From NCBI GenBank assembly GCA_030762935.1, contig CM060895.1, positions 34,747,501 through 34,811,500 of the forward strand: DNA of 64,000 bases. The letters run 5' to 3'. The notes under the pieces were generated by a model. It did no database searches, was not told the DNA's origin, and saw nothing but the letters and a program-made list of their open reading frames with translations. Positions 1 through 10,720 of the stretch are shown piece after piece; position 1 is the stretch's first letter, and every line of letters begins with the position of its first letter. Origin of the DNA: Hymenopus coronatus (taxonomy: Eukaryota; Arthropoda; Insecta; Mantodea; Hymenopodidae). The position numbers were made by a program, and so were the translations under genes.

Positions 1-287
1 CCAAACAGAGAAACTTTAAACGGTGATATTTCAATAACGTTGATTACTGAATTATAATAATTATTTTAAACGTGTTAAAACATTTTGAACTTTAAAATCA
101 ATCAGTTTTTCATAAACCTATCTTTTTAATCACTATTGGTGTTAGGATATTTTTGTCCTTTGTAACATTAAAATGGATACTTCTGCACATTTTAATTGTA
201 TCTACATATTTAAACAAAAACTGACAACCCAGAACATTTTGAAGGTGTGAAAATGTAGTTTTGAAAATAGCTCTGTTTAATGCAATA
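1..287. other. unassigned AT-rich DNA
   Basis: I see no gene, repeat boundary or RNA here. It is the left flank of the mariner copy that starts at 288 and ends in the TA dinucleotide (286-287) used as its target site. Confidence 0.5.
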
Positions 288-1341
288 CGAGGATTGGTTG
301 ATAAGTTCCGGGCTTCACACAAATATGGCGCCACTCGGCAGTTAGATGGTAGTATCGTATAATTTAACTCTAGACCAGCTTGTATCCATAGTTACAGGTG
401 AATAGCTTGTTTAGTTTTCGAATGACAGCATTTTAGACAAGACAACTTTAGAGTTTTCACGAAAATTGAGGATTTGAAAAAACGAGCAGTGATTAAATAC
501 TTCCATTTGAAAGGCTTAACGCATAAAGAAATGAAGGAGGAAATGGACAGTACATTGAAAGACTCTGCCCCTTCATATTCAATGATTAAAAGATGGGTTG
601 TGCCGCGTTTGTTGACACCTGATTAAAAGTTGCAAAGAAAAACGGTTTCTGTTAAGAATGTGCAGCTCTACCATAAAAATCCCAGTGAATTTTTGAGATG
701 GCTTATTATCATGGATGAAACTTGGATACATCACCACACTCCAGAAAGTAAATTACAGTCAAAACAGTGGATTGCGCTGGGTAAACCAACTCCAAGAAAG
801 ACAAAGTCAATTTTTTCAGCTAACAAGATTATGGCGAGTGTTTTCTGGGATGCATAGGGAATTATTTTTACTGATTACTTGGAAAAGGGTAAAAATGTCA
901 CTGGTGACTACAGCAAGCTTACTGGAACGGTTGAGTCATGAGGTGAAAAGAAAAAAACCTCATTTGGCAAAAATGTTTCATCACGATAATGCTCCAGCCC
1001 ATCGCTCAGTCATTACAATGGAAAAATGTGCGAATTGAAAGTTCGAATCGCTTGAACATCCGCCGTATTCGCCAAGTCTAGCACCCAGTGACTACTACCA
1101 GTTCCCAAACCTCAAAAATGTCGAGGACCAAGATTTCACAGCAACAGGAGGTTATTGATGTAGTAAACAGCTACTTTGAGGACCTTGATAAATCGCACTA
1201 CAGAGATGATTTAATTAAATTAGAACACCGATATGACAAATGTATTAGCCTTTCTGAAGATTATCTTCAGAAATAAAGCAAAAAAAAAAAAATTAAATGC
1301 TGTTTTCATTGAGAGGCCCGGAACTTATCTGCCGACCCTAG
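288..1341 (+). mobile_element. mariner-family DNA transposon, defective
   Basis: This is a mariner element of about 1.05 kb that can be read from end to end. The left end (from 288) and the reverse complement of the right end (to 1341) share the inner terminal repeat GATAAGTTCCGGGC. The outer bases have drifted (cgaggattggtt versus ctagggtcggca). Both ends abut a TA dinucleotide (286-287 and 1342-1343), the target duplication of the Tc1/mariner superfamily. The interior carries one decayed transposase on the same strand. Mariners are usually about 1.3 kb, so this copy has lost roughly 250 bp. It cannot move itself but could in principle be recognised by a related transposase. Confidence 0.9.
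480..1278 (+). pseudogene. mariner transposase (DD34D), broken
   Basis: This is the relic of a mariner transposase, the nuclear enzyme that cuts the element out and pastes it at TA. The N-terminal helix-turn-helix is readable from 480 (KYFHLKGLTHKE, then DSAPSYSMIKRWV). Sequence then jumps at about 600 to RLLTPD, so about 90 codons joining the DNA-binding and catalytic parts are missing. The catalytic triad is visible: first Asp in MDETWIHH (714-716), second in HHDNAPAHRS (985-987), third in PPYSPSLAPSDYY (1090-1092). The last two are 34 residues apart in one frame, the DD34D signature of true mariners. It is broken by a frame change between 857 and 985, a stop at 1036-1038, and a second frame change near 1140. 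The C-terminus (YFEDLDKSHYRDD ... EHRYDKCISL) is well kept. The mellifera/mori-like subfamily is a guess. Confidence 0.88.
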
Positions 1342-1463
1342 TAGTATGCTAGGAAACAAGTGCATTGCACGATCTTTAAATGGTTGCAGAGCCCAACATT
1401 GAAACCAATATTAGGGAATATCTCGGCAATTATTAGCCCTACAGTAAAAGAAACAAAACAAAA

Positions 1464-1590
1464 CCAGATGTGTTCCATTCACATGACTTTCTCTACCTAT
1501 TCTGTAATAAATTATTCTTACAAAACCTTATTCTTATTTGTACTTAAATCTAATCAAAATCTTATATCTCTCTACATCTGTCTATCTTTC

Positions 1591-1594
<4 letters not shown>
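1464..1594 (-). repeat. HHR fragment, tail end
   Basis: This is the reverse complement of the HHR tail: gatgtgttccattcacatga, then ctttctctac and a short piece of body. The copy breaks off into a (TC)n tract, so head and middle are missing. Similar junctions of HHR with dinucleotide tracts recur in the window. Confidence 0.7.

Positions 1595-1653
<59 letters not shown>
1595..1653. repeat. (TC)n microsatellite
   Basis: An almost perfect dinucleotide run of about 29 units. It adjoins the HHR tail fragment on its left, as the (CT)n run at 44552 adjoins an HHR head. Confidence 0.97.
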
Positions 1654-1656
<3 letters not shown>

Positions 1657-1734
1657 ACCGCAACAAAATACATGTACAAAGTCGAAATGATATTTAAATG
1701 GACCCGGAATCCCTATAGCTAAGAGGTACCCGAC

Positions 1735-1850
1735 ATTTCGATGTTAGGGGGGAGGAGAAACCTTTATCCAGCTAACTCGCCCTAAAAGATGCGAACTCGG
1801 GACCTCTTGAATAAAAGACAAACACGCTATCCCTGTGCAGGGGGGCACCT
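1735..1850 (-). repeat. SINE-like tRNA-derived repeat (family C), degenerate
   Basis: On the minus strand, GAGGTCCCGAGTTCGCATC resembles an RNA polymerase III B box, with an A-box-like stretch about 40 bp upstream. The block shares the string around GACCTCTTGAAT with the repeat at 61320-61510. Two diverged copies support a SINE family, but the tRNA fold is no longer clean. Confidence 0.5.
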
Positions 1851-2305
1851 GGGGAATGGGCGTTGAAGGTTCAATTGCACACAACCATGTTCCTAATGAT
1901 TGTTAGTCGGCCGCAGTTCTCATGACAACTAGAAAAACAAATCGTGCGGTATTATATTCTATCTTATCATTCCATCGAAATAACAATCTGCTTATTCAGA
2001 TTTTGTGGTGCTAATTTTTTTCACAGATCAAATGAACGAGACATTTCGATGTACTGAACAACAGCCCCGTTATAAACCCATTTTGGGAGCAGTAGTCATA
2101 CAACCTCTTCTCTAAAAAGTATGTTGCATATATAACTGATTCGTTTTACTTCGCGACAGAGATCTCTTTTACTTTCAGGTTTATGGGAGCACTTCCTTCT
2201 TAGGCTTTTTCCGCAGAATGGGACTCATTTAATTCAACGAGTGTATATGAAGTTTAATTCAACTGAGACACAATCCACAATCCTTGTACTCACTTCAGCT
2301 GAAAT
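1851..2305. other. unassigned
   Basis: No open reading frame, repeat or structured element was recognised here. Confidence 0.4.
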
Positions 2306-2307
2306 TA

Positions 2308-2565
2308 AATAGAGTTTTGTTTATGACGTTCTTTAACTGCTGTGGTTCTCAGCGTCCCATTCGATATTGTGCGTGAAAGAATGCTAAATTTTGCTCATGG
2401 GCCTCTTTATTAATCTTGAGGTTCTTTTACTTACCGCACATCTACGACATGGTACCAACGACTTTACTTCCCTTCCGGGGAAAGTCACGCTAGTGATTTT
2501 TACGCCAGAAACATTACATCGCACTCCGCTGGGTTTGAATCCGCGATCTTGGGTCAAATACAAAG
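2308..2565 (-). repeat. tRNA-derived SINE, family A
   Basis: This is a diverged copy of a SINE seen better at 60074-60358 and 45090-45355. On the plus strand it starts with the tail (agttttgtttatgacgttc), then carries the family block GGTTCTCAGCGTCCCA and GCTCATGGGCCTCTTTAT. It finishes at the tRNA-like head, where GGGTTTGAATCC is the reverse complement of the B box. A-box sequence at the far end has decayed. Without clear target duplications its exact ends are approximate. Confidence 0.75.
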
Positions 2566-3101
2566 GTGTTTATTTATTATCCCAAAAATTAAAATTGCAA
2601 AAATTATTACAAACTACTTTCGGTATCGTCTTTTGAGTACAATTGTCGCAATTTTCTGCTGTCATGAAGTCATTTTGATAGAAGCGAAATGATCTAAGCC
2701 AGGAAAGGAACTCTTAACGGGCTTTCACTAGGTGTCATGTTTCACAGCTTGATATACAAAGACAGAAGAGGGAACTAAAATGTTCTGTACGATTCTCCCT
2801 TGTATCTCATTTCCTCTCCTTGCTCCTCGCTCTCTAGTGGAGTGCAGAGTGACATCAGCTTGGTGTTTCAACACTTTGGCAAAGCGATTGGATGCTTTCC
2901 CCAATGACGTGCTTGTGTTTGTAAATAGAACTCCTGCCTAGGCGAGGACCGCGTCCCTCTCCTCACAAATTTGCAACAGCTGACTTCAGCAGTGGGCGCG
3001 CGGACCAAGGTCAAATTGCCTAGCCCTTGACTGCCACAGTGTGAATTATTTTCTCTTTGTTAGCATCCTCAGTTGCACTTCCGCTTCCAGTTTTTAGCAT
3101 A
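2566..3101. other. unassigned
   Basis: Mixed-composition DNA with no recognisable gene or repeat. It ends at the TA (3100-3101) flanking a mariner terminus. Confidence 0.4.
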
Positions 3102-3240
3102 CGAGGGTCGTTTGAAAAGTTCTCCAAATGAAGCATAAACGTTGAACGCAGATGTTTGAAACTGTTCTTTTTCAATATAACCTCCATTGACTTCAATGTT
3201 CTTTATACAGCGATACTCCATGGCCTTTTTCCCTTTCGGA
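3102..3240 (-). mobile_element. mariner 3' end fragment
   Basis: The plus strand reads TA then CGAGGGTCGTTTGAAAAGTT, a typical mariner terminal inverted repeat. Immediately inside, the minus strand encodes CIKNIEVNGGYIEKEQF, matching the usual mariner transposase C-terminus (pattern KCIEVNGDYIEK). It is therefore the last ~35 codons plus the 3' terminal repeat of a second mariner lineage, distinct from the copy at 288. The rest of the element is absent, and the left end was not found. Confidence 0.7.
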
Positions 3241-4200
3241 CAAGCACTTTGAAAGAAATAACAAAAATATTGCATGCAATACTGAAAACATGAAGTTTAA
3301 TATTTATCCTAGTAATCTCACCTAGGCACCTCTGCCTTAATTTTAAGGCACAACGAAATATGCATTTCCTGTCAAATCCCAATGTGTAAAATGTTGATGA
3401 AATACCATACTTTCTCTAAGTAACAAATAAGTGGCGCGGCGGGGTACATGTGCATCACAGCCGGCATTTTTTTGTTCTTATCACTCGCTTTTCGAGGATA
3501 TGGCCTCATGAGATATACTTCAATAAACAATATTTACCTACCTTTAATTGTTTTTTCATGAAATACAAATTATATTAATTATATTTATTTTAGTTACATT
3601 AACTTTCAATTTTGAACATGGTATACAACTGTTACTCAGGATAACTCTTATCTGATAAATTATATGTAGCACGGAAGTGTTACCATAATACATTTTTAAG
3701 CGTTTTACCATAAACTGGAACTAATTGGCACTTACGGTTACTTGCTCCAACATGTATAATATACATTGTTGTGTTCAATGTGGCAATTGGAATTACTACT
3801 CTCATGCTATACAGAGGTGGTCAACACTTTGGAAATTTAGTAATTTTAGGATTTGGTATTTCGATACCCTGAGCATCATTATCTTAAAAATAACGTATTT
3901 CCCCAATTTTAGGTCCCGTATTATGTACGTATACACAAATATTAATTCATATATTTCATATTAAATGCAAAATAAAAGGCTTATTTGGAACTTATAATTT
4001 TTATTTTATACTGTATCCAATAGGAATTATAATGTAACGGGCTCAAAAGTGGGCAAATTTGGTATTTTTAAGATTAGATATGGTGTTCATGGTGTTGAAG
4101 AGCCATAATCTCAAAGTATTAATTAAATACATTTATCTTAATTTTAAGCTCATCTATTATGACAGAAATGCTTCCTATTTTACATTGGACACACAAAATA
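3241..4200. other. unassigned, strongly AT-rich
   Basis: No gene is visible. Short frames in this stretch have no recognisable motif and look like chance. Confidence 0.4.
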
Positions 4201-4202
4201 TA

Positions 4203-4602
4203 CAGGGAGGGGCATAAGTAGGTATATAATTGTGTGATTAGTACATTTGATGGATTTTTACGGCTAATTATCTCATTATTAAATTTAATTTATTGTTTTG
4301 TCTGTTATTTATTCTTTGTTTCACGATGACTGATATTTTAAAGAAAGACTAAGGAGTCTGGATTTTGGAACATTGCGAAAGGGGTTCAAGAGAATGGGGT
4401 GAATTTGACACAAGACCACAATAATTGTTAGTCAACAAAGTTGATTAGGTTTGTCGGTATTGTGCCAAAAATTGATCGACTTGTCACCGTTACCGCTCCT
4501 GCAAATGAAATGGTAATTCTCAGAGTTTGCCCAAAGACCACAAAAATCAAAGAGAAGAGCAGGTATGGAAATGATCAAGAATACCTACTTTTGCCCCACC
4601 CG
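4203..4602. mobile_element. mariner-type MITE, 400 bp
   Basis: The left end CAGGGAGGGGCATAAGTAGG and the reverse complement of the right end CGGGTGGGGCAAAAGTAGG form a ~24-bp imperfect terminal inverted repeat. They are bordered by TA on both sides (4201-4202 and 4603-4604). The GGGGCAAAAGTAGGT core is the kind of terminus found on irritans-type mariners. The 400-bp interior has no transposase motif I can recognise, so I call it a non-autonomous derivative. Confidence 0.75.
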
Positions 4603-4604
4603 TA

Positions 4605-4975
4605 TATGCATATATTTACAAAATATATTTTCCCAAGTGACAGCAATAATTCTAATTTTCACGTTGGAAATAATATGAAGTAAAAATATATGGTATATTT
4701 ATTAAATGCATTTCGCAAACTTGTGCCAAAATAACGTCCAATAGGTTAATTTAACAACAAAAGTGTCCAGAATTAATGCCACTATGTGTGTCACATACAC
4801 ACACACATTCGAGTTCAAGAGATGATAAACCGTCGCTACATTTGCAGCCTAGGTTGCATAAATAAAAATAATTACGGCGGCTGGATTACATAGTACAACC
4901 TCCTGATGGCAAAATTCACTTCTGATCAGGTTTACCAAAGGCCAAACAGATTTTCGTTCTAATCCAAAAAATCTT
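4605..4975. other. unassigned
   Basis: No recognised feature apart from a short CA run near 4796-4806. Confidence 0.4.
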
Positions 4976-5800
4976 ATGTGTTCCATTCACATGAGTTTTT
5001 CTACATCTCTGCAACAAATTATTCTATTTACTTCACCTAATCGAGAAAAAATTAGCAGAAATAGTCGTATTACTTGCTTCCTTGTTAGTAGAAGCGAAAT
5101 AAGGGAGTACCATAGGTTAAAGTGATAGTCAAAAGCTGTTGCTATGTGACTGAAGTTCCTTTGTTTGTATGGACAGGATATGAGAAAAGTATGTTTTTCA
5201 AAGCTGAAACAAAAAACAAGGAATATCTCAAAAACGATCAACTCCAAGATAAAAAGGTATGTAACATAAATTGTGTGTGTGTTTTTTTCACGTGCTCTAC
5301 ATTTTTTGTGTGGCAAGTTTTTGTCCATCTCTTACGGTTTAGCAGCTATGCAAAATTCCGTAAAATATATCCAGAATGAAGTAGTCTTCGGAGGCTATTC
5401 CCAGAAAATTCAAGATATACATTTTATTTGCCAAGTAAATATCTTTAATATACGATATGTTAATCAAAATCGTTAGTCATTTTTAAGAAAATCAAAATTT
5501 TTCAATTTTTTTCCATGTAAAGGATAGTTTGGGGTGGGGGATGATTTTTTTTTTTAAATCTTCGTGTTGCATCCTTGGACGATACCAAACTTAAATACCA
5601 AGTTTGGTATTTAACGGTAGTTTCGTTTTTGAGCTATGCTTCACACACACACAGACACGGACATTTTTCTAAAAATGCTTTTTTTTTATTCAGGGGGTCT
5701 CAAAACATATATTTCCGGTGAAATCTCGGTATCGAATTTTTGGGTGCAATACAATACCTTCTCTATGCACTATGTATATAGTAGTATAGAGAAAGTAAAA
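4976..5800 (-). repeat. HHR, near full-length
   Basis: On the plus strand this copy runs tail to head. It starts with the hairpin tail tatgtgttccattcacatga, passes the CTAATCGAG block, the body (CCCAGAAAATTCAAGATATA), and the palindrome aataccaagtttggtatt near 5595. It then has a short CA/CG tract at 5641-5658 and ends in the head hairpin ctctatgcactatgtatata with its return arm tatagagaaagta (to about 5797). The microsatellite site is barely expanded here, which makes it a useful baseline for copies with long tracts. No coding capacity. Confidence 0.88.
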
Positions 5801-6795
5801 AGGTTTAATAACCCGTTGTTATTCTAAAATACCGCTCAAACTTTTAATAACACAAGAGTTCACAAAGAACTGCAGACCAACTGTATGACCCAAAGACCTT
5901 CGCTGCTATTTTTCTATTCTTTTCTTTTTTAACGATCTGGCACAATGCCCCAAATCTTTCGTCAGAGTTGGTAGAACACGTTAACGAAATTGCGAGACAA
6001 AGAACAGTGAGAATGACCTCTACCACATGGCAATTTTCTGTTCAGCACCTACGTGGTAGCTATTTAGCCATTTTTCAACTCGCCCACCAGTAGTAAGAAC
6101 GGTCACTGACTACCAAACACGGGTGGACAGCTGTTTGAACGTACCCAGCTTATATCAACTCCTACGATTTTCTAAGTGTCTTCATTGCGGAGCCAGTTAT
6201 CTTATCCAAGTTTTTGATCAATAAATGTCGAGCAAATTGTTGAAATGTTAACACACTATAGTTTGACTTGTTTGATTTTGGAGAAAAAATAAAGTAGTGA
6301 ACTTATTTTTGACCCTATAAGTATTAAACAGTTAAACCTTAAAGCACTTCAAGCTCAAGTGTTTTAAAATTAATGGTTCTGGTCTGAGTTCATAGATTAC
6401 CCATCATGAAAACGCTGAAATTAGGGCACTTCCTGAGCGGGCCTTATAACACTCCTTATACTGAGATTAACTCAACTTAATTCTGCTATATTATTGAGGC
6501 CTTCACGAGTAAAAAAGCTTTGTCTGGCCTATGCTGACCGATCAGAACCTCCAGGATGAATATTTCCGCTGTTGTCATATCTGTTCCTCCCCCATTCGCT
6601 TCCCATACTGGAGTGTCTCCTTCAGTAATTAATGACCGCAAAGGCCAAAAGCCAACGTTCAACTTGATGTTCCATTCTTGGCCTAGTGTCGGATTAATTA
6701 ACTCTTCTAAGAAAGGGTTTTCTAGCTGAGAAACGGGAAATATTTTTTTTTTATATAATGTTTAACTCCCGCATTTATTGTTTTTAATGTTTAAC
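5801..6795. other. unassigned
   Basis: About 1 kb without a recognised gene or repeat. The frames here are short and motif-free. Confidence 0.4.
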
Positions 6796-6798
6796 GTC

Positions 6799-6935
6799 CG
6801 CAGGCGATAATGGAGTGAAGATGGAGCACCGGTGGAATGCGGAAAATGGGAAACCGGAGAACCCGAAGGAAACCAGCCCCTCCGCCGCTTTGTCCACCAC
6901 AAATCTCACATGCGGTCGCCAGAGGAATAGGGATC
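6799..6935 (-). repeat. SINE-like repeat, family F (body)
   Basis: It shares the block that reads GCGGAAAATGGGAAACCGGA, GGAAACCAGCCCCTCCGCC and GTCCACCACAAATCTC with copies at 15950, 36838 and 38440. The copies at 36838 and 38440 carry a tRNA-like head; here the head is missing or eroded. The longest frames across this block arise from the repeat, not from a gene. Confidence 0.7.
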
Positions 6936-7016
6936 TTACTGGTTTCTTTATATTTAAAAGGAGACAAATCAAAGTCACACTACATTTTCAAATATGCTGA
7001 ATTCTAATAATCCCTT

Positions 7017-7128
7017 ACAATTATTTTACTTTCTCTAGCACGAATATACACATAATGTACAAGGTAGCTAGAGAAGGTATTGTATTTCAACCAAAAATTC
7101 GATGTCGAGATTTCACTCGAAATAGTTA
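7017..7128 (+). repeat. extra HHR head unit
   Basis: An isolated ~110-bp head, from tttactttctctagc through the hairpin return gctagagaaggtattg to cactcgaaatag. It is joined directly to the head of the next full copy. The same head duplication is seen at 13940, 15728 and 40395. In this unit the hairpin arms are CTCTAGC/GCTAGAG rather than CTCTATAC/GTATAGAG, so both arms changed together. Confidence 0.8.
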
Positions 7129-7998
7129 AAAAGCATTTTTATTTTCTCTACGCCTACTGTGTACCTAATAGTATATAGAGATGGTATTGCACTCCACCAA
7201 AAACTTCGATAACGAAATTTCACCGGAAATACATGTTTTGATAACCCGTGAATCCCAAAAAACATTTTTAGAAAAAAGGTCTCGTGTGTATGTGTGGACA
7301 GCACAACTCAAAAACGAAAAGTCCACTAAATACCAACTTGGTATTTATATTTAGTATCTTCCAAAATGCGAAGATTTTGAAGATAAATCCCCCCATCCTA
7401 AATTACTCTTTAAAACGTTTAAAATGTTTGTTTTTCTCAAAGATGATTAAAATAGTATATTAAAGCTATTTACATCACCAAAAAAAAAAAATACCTGAAT
7501 TTTCTAGGAATAGCTTTTGAAGACCTATTGGATGAAGTTTGCTGAATTTTGCATAACTGATAAACGTTAAGATATAACAAAAGCTTTAAACACAAACAAT
7601 GTAGATATCGTTAAAACATACAATTTATGGCATGCACGTTTTTCTTGCAGAGATGACTGTTTTCGAGATATTCCTTGTTATTTGTTTTAATTTTAAACTA
7701 CGTTAGCCCTTCTCAAACAGGAAGCCACCTTTGTTTCGTCCCTCGATTCACTGCTAGTCATGCAAAGCGAACCGAGCTTTAATTGTTTAACATATCGACC
7801 AGCTTTTAAAAGATTTGACTGTCGCTTTATCCTAGTATATTCCCTTATTTCGCTTCTACTTACAAAGAAGCAAGTAATATGACAAACTCTGCTAATGCTT
7901 ATCTCGATTAGCACGACGTAGATAAAAGCGTAATTTTTTGTATAGGAAGTTTATGAAACAGCTAGAGAAAGTGATGTGAATGGAACATGTCAAGATTT
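7129..7998 (+). repeat. HHR, near full-length
   Basis: The head starts tattttctctacgcctactg and returns atagtatatagagatgg. Next come the CACTCCACCAAAAACTTCG block, the GATAACCCGTGAATCC block, a short GTGTATGTGTG tract, and the palindrome taccaacttggtatt. The body ends with gagaaagtgatgtgaatgga and a T-run. Only the second head belongs to this copy; the preceding 110 bp is a spare head. Confidence 0.85.
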
Positions 7999-8387
7999 TT
8001 ATTTCTTTATTTGGGGGGGGGGGGACTTTTACGTTTATTAACAATTCCTGGTTTCAGAGTCGACTGAAAGTACAAATGATAATTATCTATGATGCTCAAT
8101 GGTTTTTTTTTACACCATATGTGGAATTAGAGCACCAGTAATGCAACCTCGACTGTGTAGACGAAATCTGGACGAATATGACATTTAAACAACACGTTAT
8201 GAAAGGCACTTCCTAGCAGGAATAGGTGCCTTATTCATTTATATATGCGTTTGTGTCTTCCCAGCTGATCCTTCTTGTGTACGCAAGATTTTCAACGGCC
8301 AATGTTTCATGACAGTGTATGACACATTTTTTGTTTTAATAACAGAAAACGTATTAAATCCTAACTTTAGCTCTGTATTCTGCTCAA

Positions 8388-9500
8388 CAATCGATCAGTT
8401 GCCTGGTACGTCAGGCCCTGATAATGAACTTCGGCCGCACTGAGGTTACAAGTATATGCGCGCAAGACCGTACCAAAAGATAAATCCAATATTTGATCTT
8501 CAAGAAGATAAAACCGCTCCAATTAAGTTTGAATTTTACTTTCTCTAGCACGTATGCACAATGTACATAGTAGAGAGAAGAGACTGCATTCCACCCAAAA
8601 ATTCGATACCGTGATTTTACCGGAAATACACGTGATCCCAAGAAAAAGAAAATTAAAAAAAGCATTTTTAAAAACATGTACAAAATACCTGCCCATGTAC
8701 CAAAGAAAATATTATGTTGCCACGTTTTTAGGATTTCTAAAGAATAATCATCGTGTGGGGGGGGGGAACCATTGTTCAAAACGAAAAGCTCGTTTATACC
8801 GAACTTAGTATTTAAGTTCAGTATATTCCAAGGATGCGACACGAAGATTTTCAGTAAAATTCCGCCACCCCGAAAATAAAAGTGTCAATTTTACTTCATA
8901 AGAAATTGTTTAGCTACCGCACAATGTTCTAATATCTTTGTTGGGAATAATCATATTTTGTGTAACTAATAAAACACATGAGATTGTCAAAAACTTGCCA
9001 CATAAAATTTTAAATCTGTTAAAATACATAATTTGTCGCCATCCCATCGCTTTAGCCTAGTTTATTACCTTCTACTTACAAAGAAGTAATAACGCCATTT
9101 CTGTTAATGTTTATTTCGATTAGCATTATGTAGATAAAAGAATAATCTTTTGTAAATGCATTTTAGGAGGAGAAGCTAGAGAAAGACGTGCGAATGAAAC
9201 ACATCAGATTTTTTTTTTTCCCCAGCGATGCCCGCCTCCAAGAAAAGCAAAAAATGCTGAAGAGATAAAAAGTACACGTTTTTATAAGTTATCTCGTTTA
9301 CTATCGACTTTTCAACACCGATATATGCAAAGAATTGTAACATTATTAATGAATTTGTGAATTTTTTTCTGCTAAAACTAGGACCTATAAGAGAGAAAGA
9401 GAGAGGCGATCCATGGATATTTTTATTTTCGATGTACTTTCAAAAAAATTCAGCTCGATCTATAACATCAATGTGACAAGCCACCACAACGCCGTACACC
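8388..9500 (+). repeat. dispersed repeat E (~330 bp) split by an HHR
   Basis: The outer parts of this interval match 16200-16530. The left part shares GAGGTTACAAGTAT and GCAAGACCGT. The right part shares CCCCAGCGATG, TCCAAGAAA and TTTTTATTTTCGATSTACTTTCA. Between them, at 8535-9213, sits a complete HHR that is absent from the 16.2-kb copy. A third left half lies at 53975-54115. Whether E is itself tRNA-derived is unclear: the minus strand at 53975 has an A-box-like TGGTAGAGCACCAG. Confidence 0.75.
8535..9213 (+). repeat. HHR inserted in repeat E, internally shortened
   Basis: The head starts actttctctagcacgtatgc and returns catagtagagagaag. It is followed by the CATTCCACCCAAAAATTCG block and ends gctagagaaagacgtgcgaa, then cacatcaga before a T-run. 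Comparison with the empty-type repeat E at 16200-16530 puts the junctions at gaatttt|actttctc and cacatcaga|tttttttcccc. This copy is about 680 bp, missing roughly 200 bp of mid-body relative to the 850-bp copies. The microsatellite position holds a G-run instead of a (TG)n run. Confidence 0.87.
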
Positions 9501-10289
9501 CACAGTTGCAACTGTCGTGCTTTTGCGACTCCACAGAATTATTCATGTCATGATTTTTTTTCTCCCCCTCCAGTTATAAGTGCGGCCCCATCTGGAAAGA
9601 CTAAGACAGCTATATCAAACTACGCTCCTTAAATACAAAAAGAAGTCACTGGCTTCAAGATGAGATATTGCCTTAAAAGACAACAAGCACAGTATTAAAA
9701 ATCGAAGATGAAAATATTCCTCATGCAGAAGGACAAAGGAAAGAAATCCGCGAGTGGCATATAGACCTGCAGGTACTAATTCTGCATAAATATATTCGTA
9801 TGAGGAAGCTTTGCTGTCATTGGGTATTCGTACTTCAAAGGGCTAGAGACAGCAAGCCAGGAACAGTGCCAGCAAATGTCCTTTGTTTCGACAAAGCCAG
9901 CTCTCGACATATCGGATCGTCATTGCAGGTGACGAAAAACTGAATATATCTATAGCATCCGGAAACAAAGCTACGTTCCTAGTTAGGGTCATGAGATATT
10001 GTGGACCTAATCCAGTGGAGCGCAAATGTGTGAATCCAGGATTTTCCTTTTTATCCTTAATATTGTAAGAAATGAGAACGTCAGTTTCTGCTAAACTCAC
10101 CATATTGCACTTCACGTAATACAACACGTTTGACTTGTAACACTTGGTACACCAAATCACAACTGCCCACTGTCAGCTGCACACTTATTCGCTAGGTTTA
10201 CTTCACTGTGTTAACGTGTCACTCATTAGACCGACTAGACTGCCCGTCGGCCTTATCGGCCCCCCGGGCTCCGAAGGCTCTCGAAATCT
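9501..10289. other. unassigned
   Basis: No recognised repeat. A 105-codon frame on the minus strand at 9843-10160 shows no domain or motif that I know, and I do not call it a gene. Confidence 0.35.
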
Positions 10290-10540
10290 CAGATTCCACA
10301 GATGGATTGTTCTCGAAATCGAGATACTGGTTTACTTGAACTACAGGAAAATAATACAGACCTTTGGAGAGGTAAAATCAGACTGAAAAATTCAATGTCA
10401 TAGCCGGGATTTGAAACCCGGATCTCCTGGTTTCCGGCTTGCTCTGACCACTGAGCTATCATGGCAACATTCCGGCACGGCACTAAATTCTCCAACTTGC
10501 TCGCGCTTTTCCCGGTAAACCAACATGGTGGTCTCAATTT
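10290..10540 (-). repeat. tRNA-derived SINE, family D
   Basis: On the minus strand it contains an A box (GATAGCTCAGTGGTCAGAGC) and, 25 bp on, a B box (GGGTTTCAAATCCCGG), with a body reading GACATTGAATTTTTCAGTC. This is a tRNA-like pol III head followed by a non-tRNA body, the standard SINE plan. The head is unusually well preserved. The body extends to about 10290 and lacks an obvious poly-A. Confidence 0.8.
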
Positions 10541-10624
10541 TTTTAGAGGTGACGCACCTCAATGGAGACTTATAAACTCCTAAGTACCTACATACCTAAG
10601 TCCTGGGATTTATAGTTAACTATG

Positions 10625-10720
10625 GTAGTCAGCGCAACTGGGCGGAAACCAGGAGATCCGTAGTTCAAATTGCGGCTATGGCATTGAATTTTTCAGTCTG
10701 ACTTTACCTCTCCAGCTTGT
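10625..10720 (+). repeat. SINE family D, truncated, inverted partner
   Basis: It matches the preceding element in the opposite orientation (GGAAACCAGGAGATCCG, ATTGAATTTTTCAGTCTGAC, TTACCTCTCCAG). The A box is largely lost and the B box is mutated to GTAGTTCAAATTGC. The two copies form an inverted pair with ~72-bp arms (10365-10437 and 10643-10714) about 205 bp apart. Confidence 0.75.
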
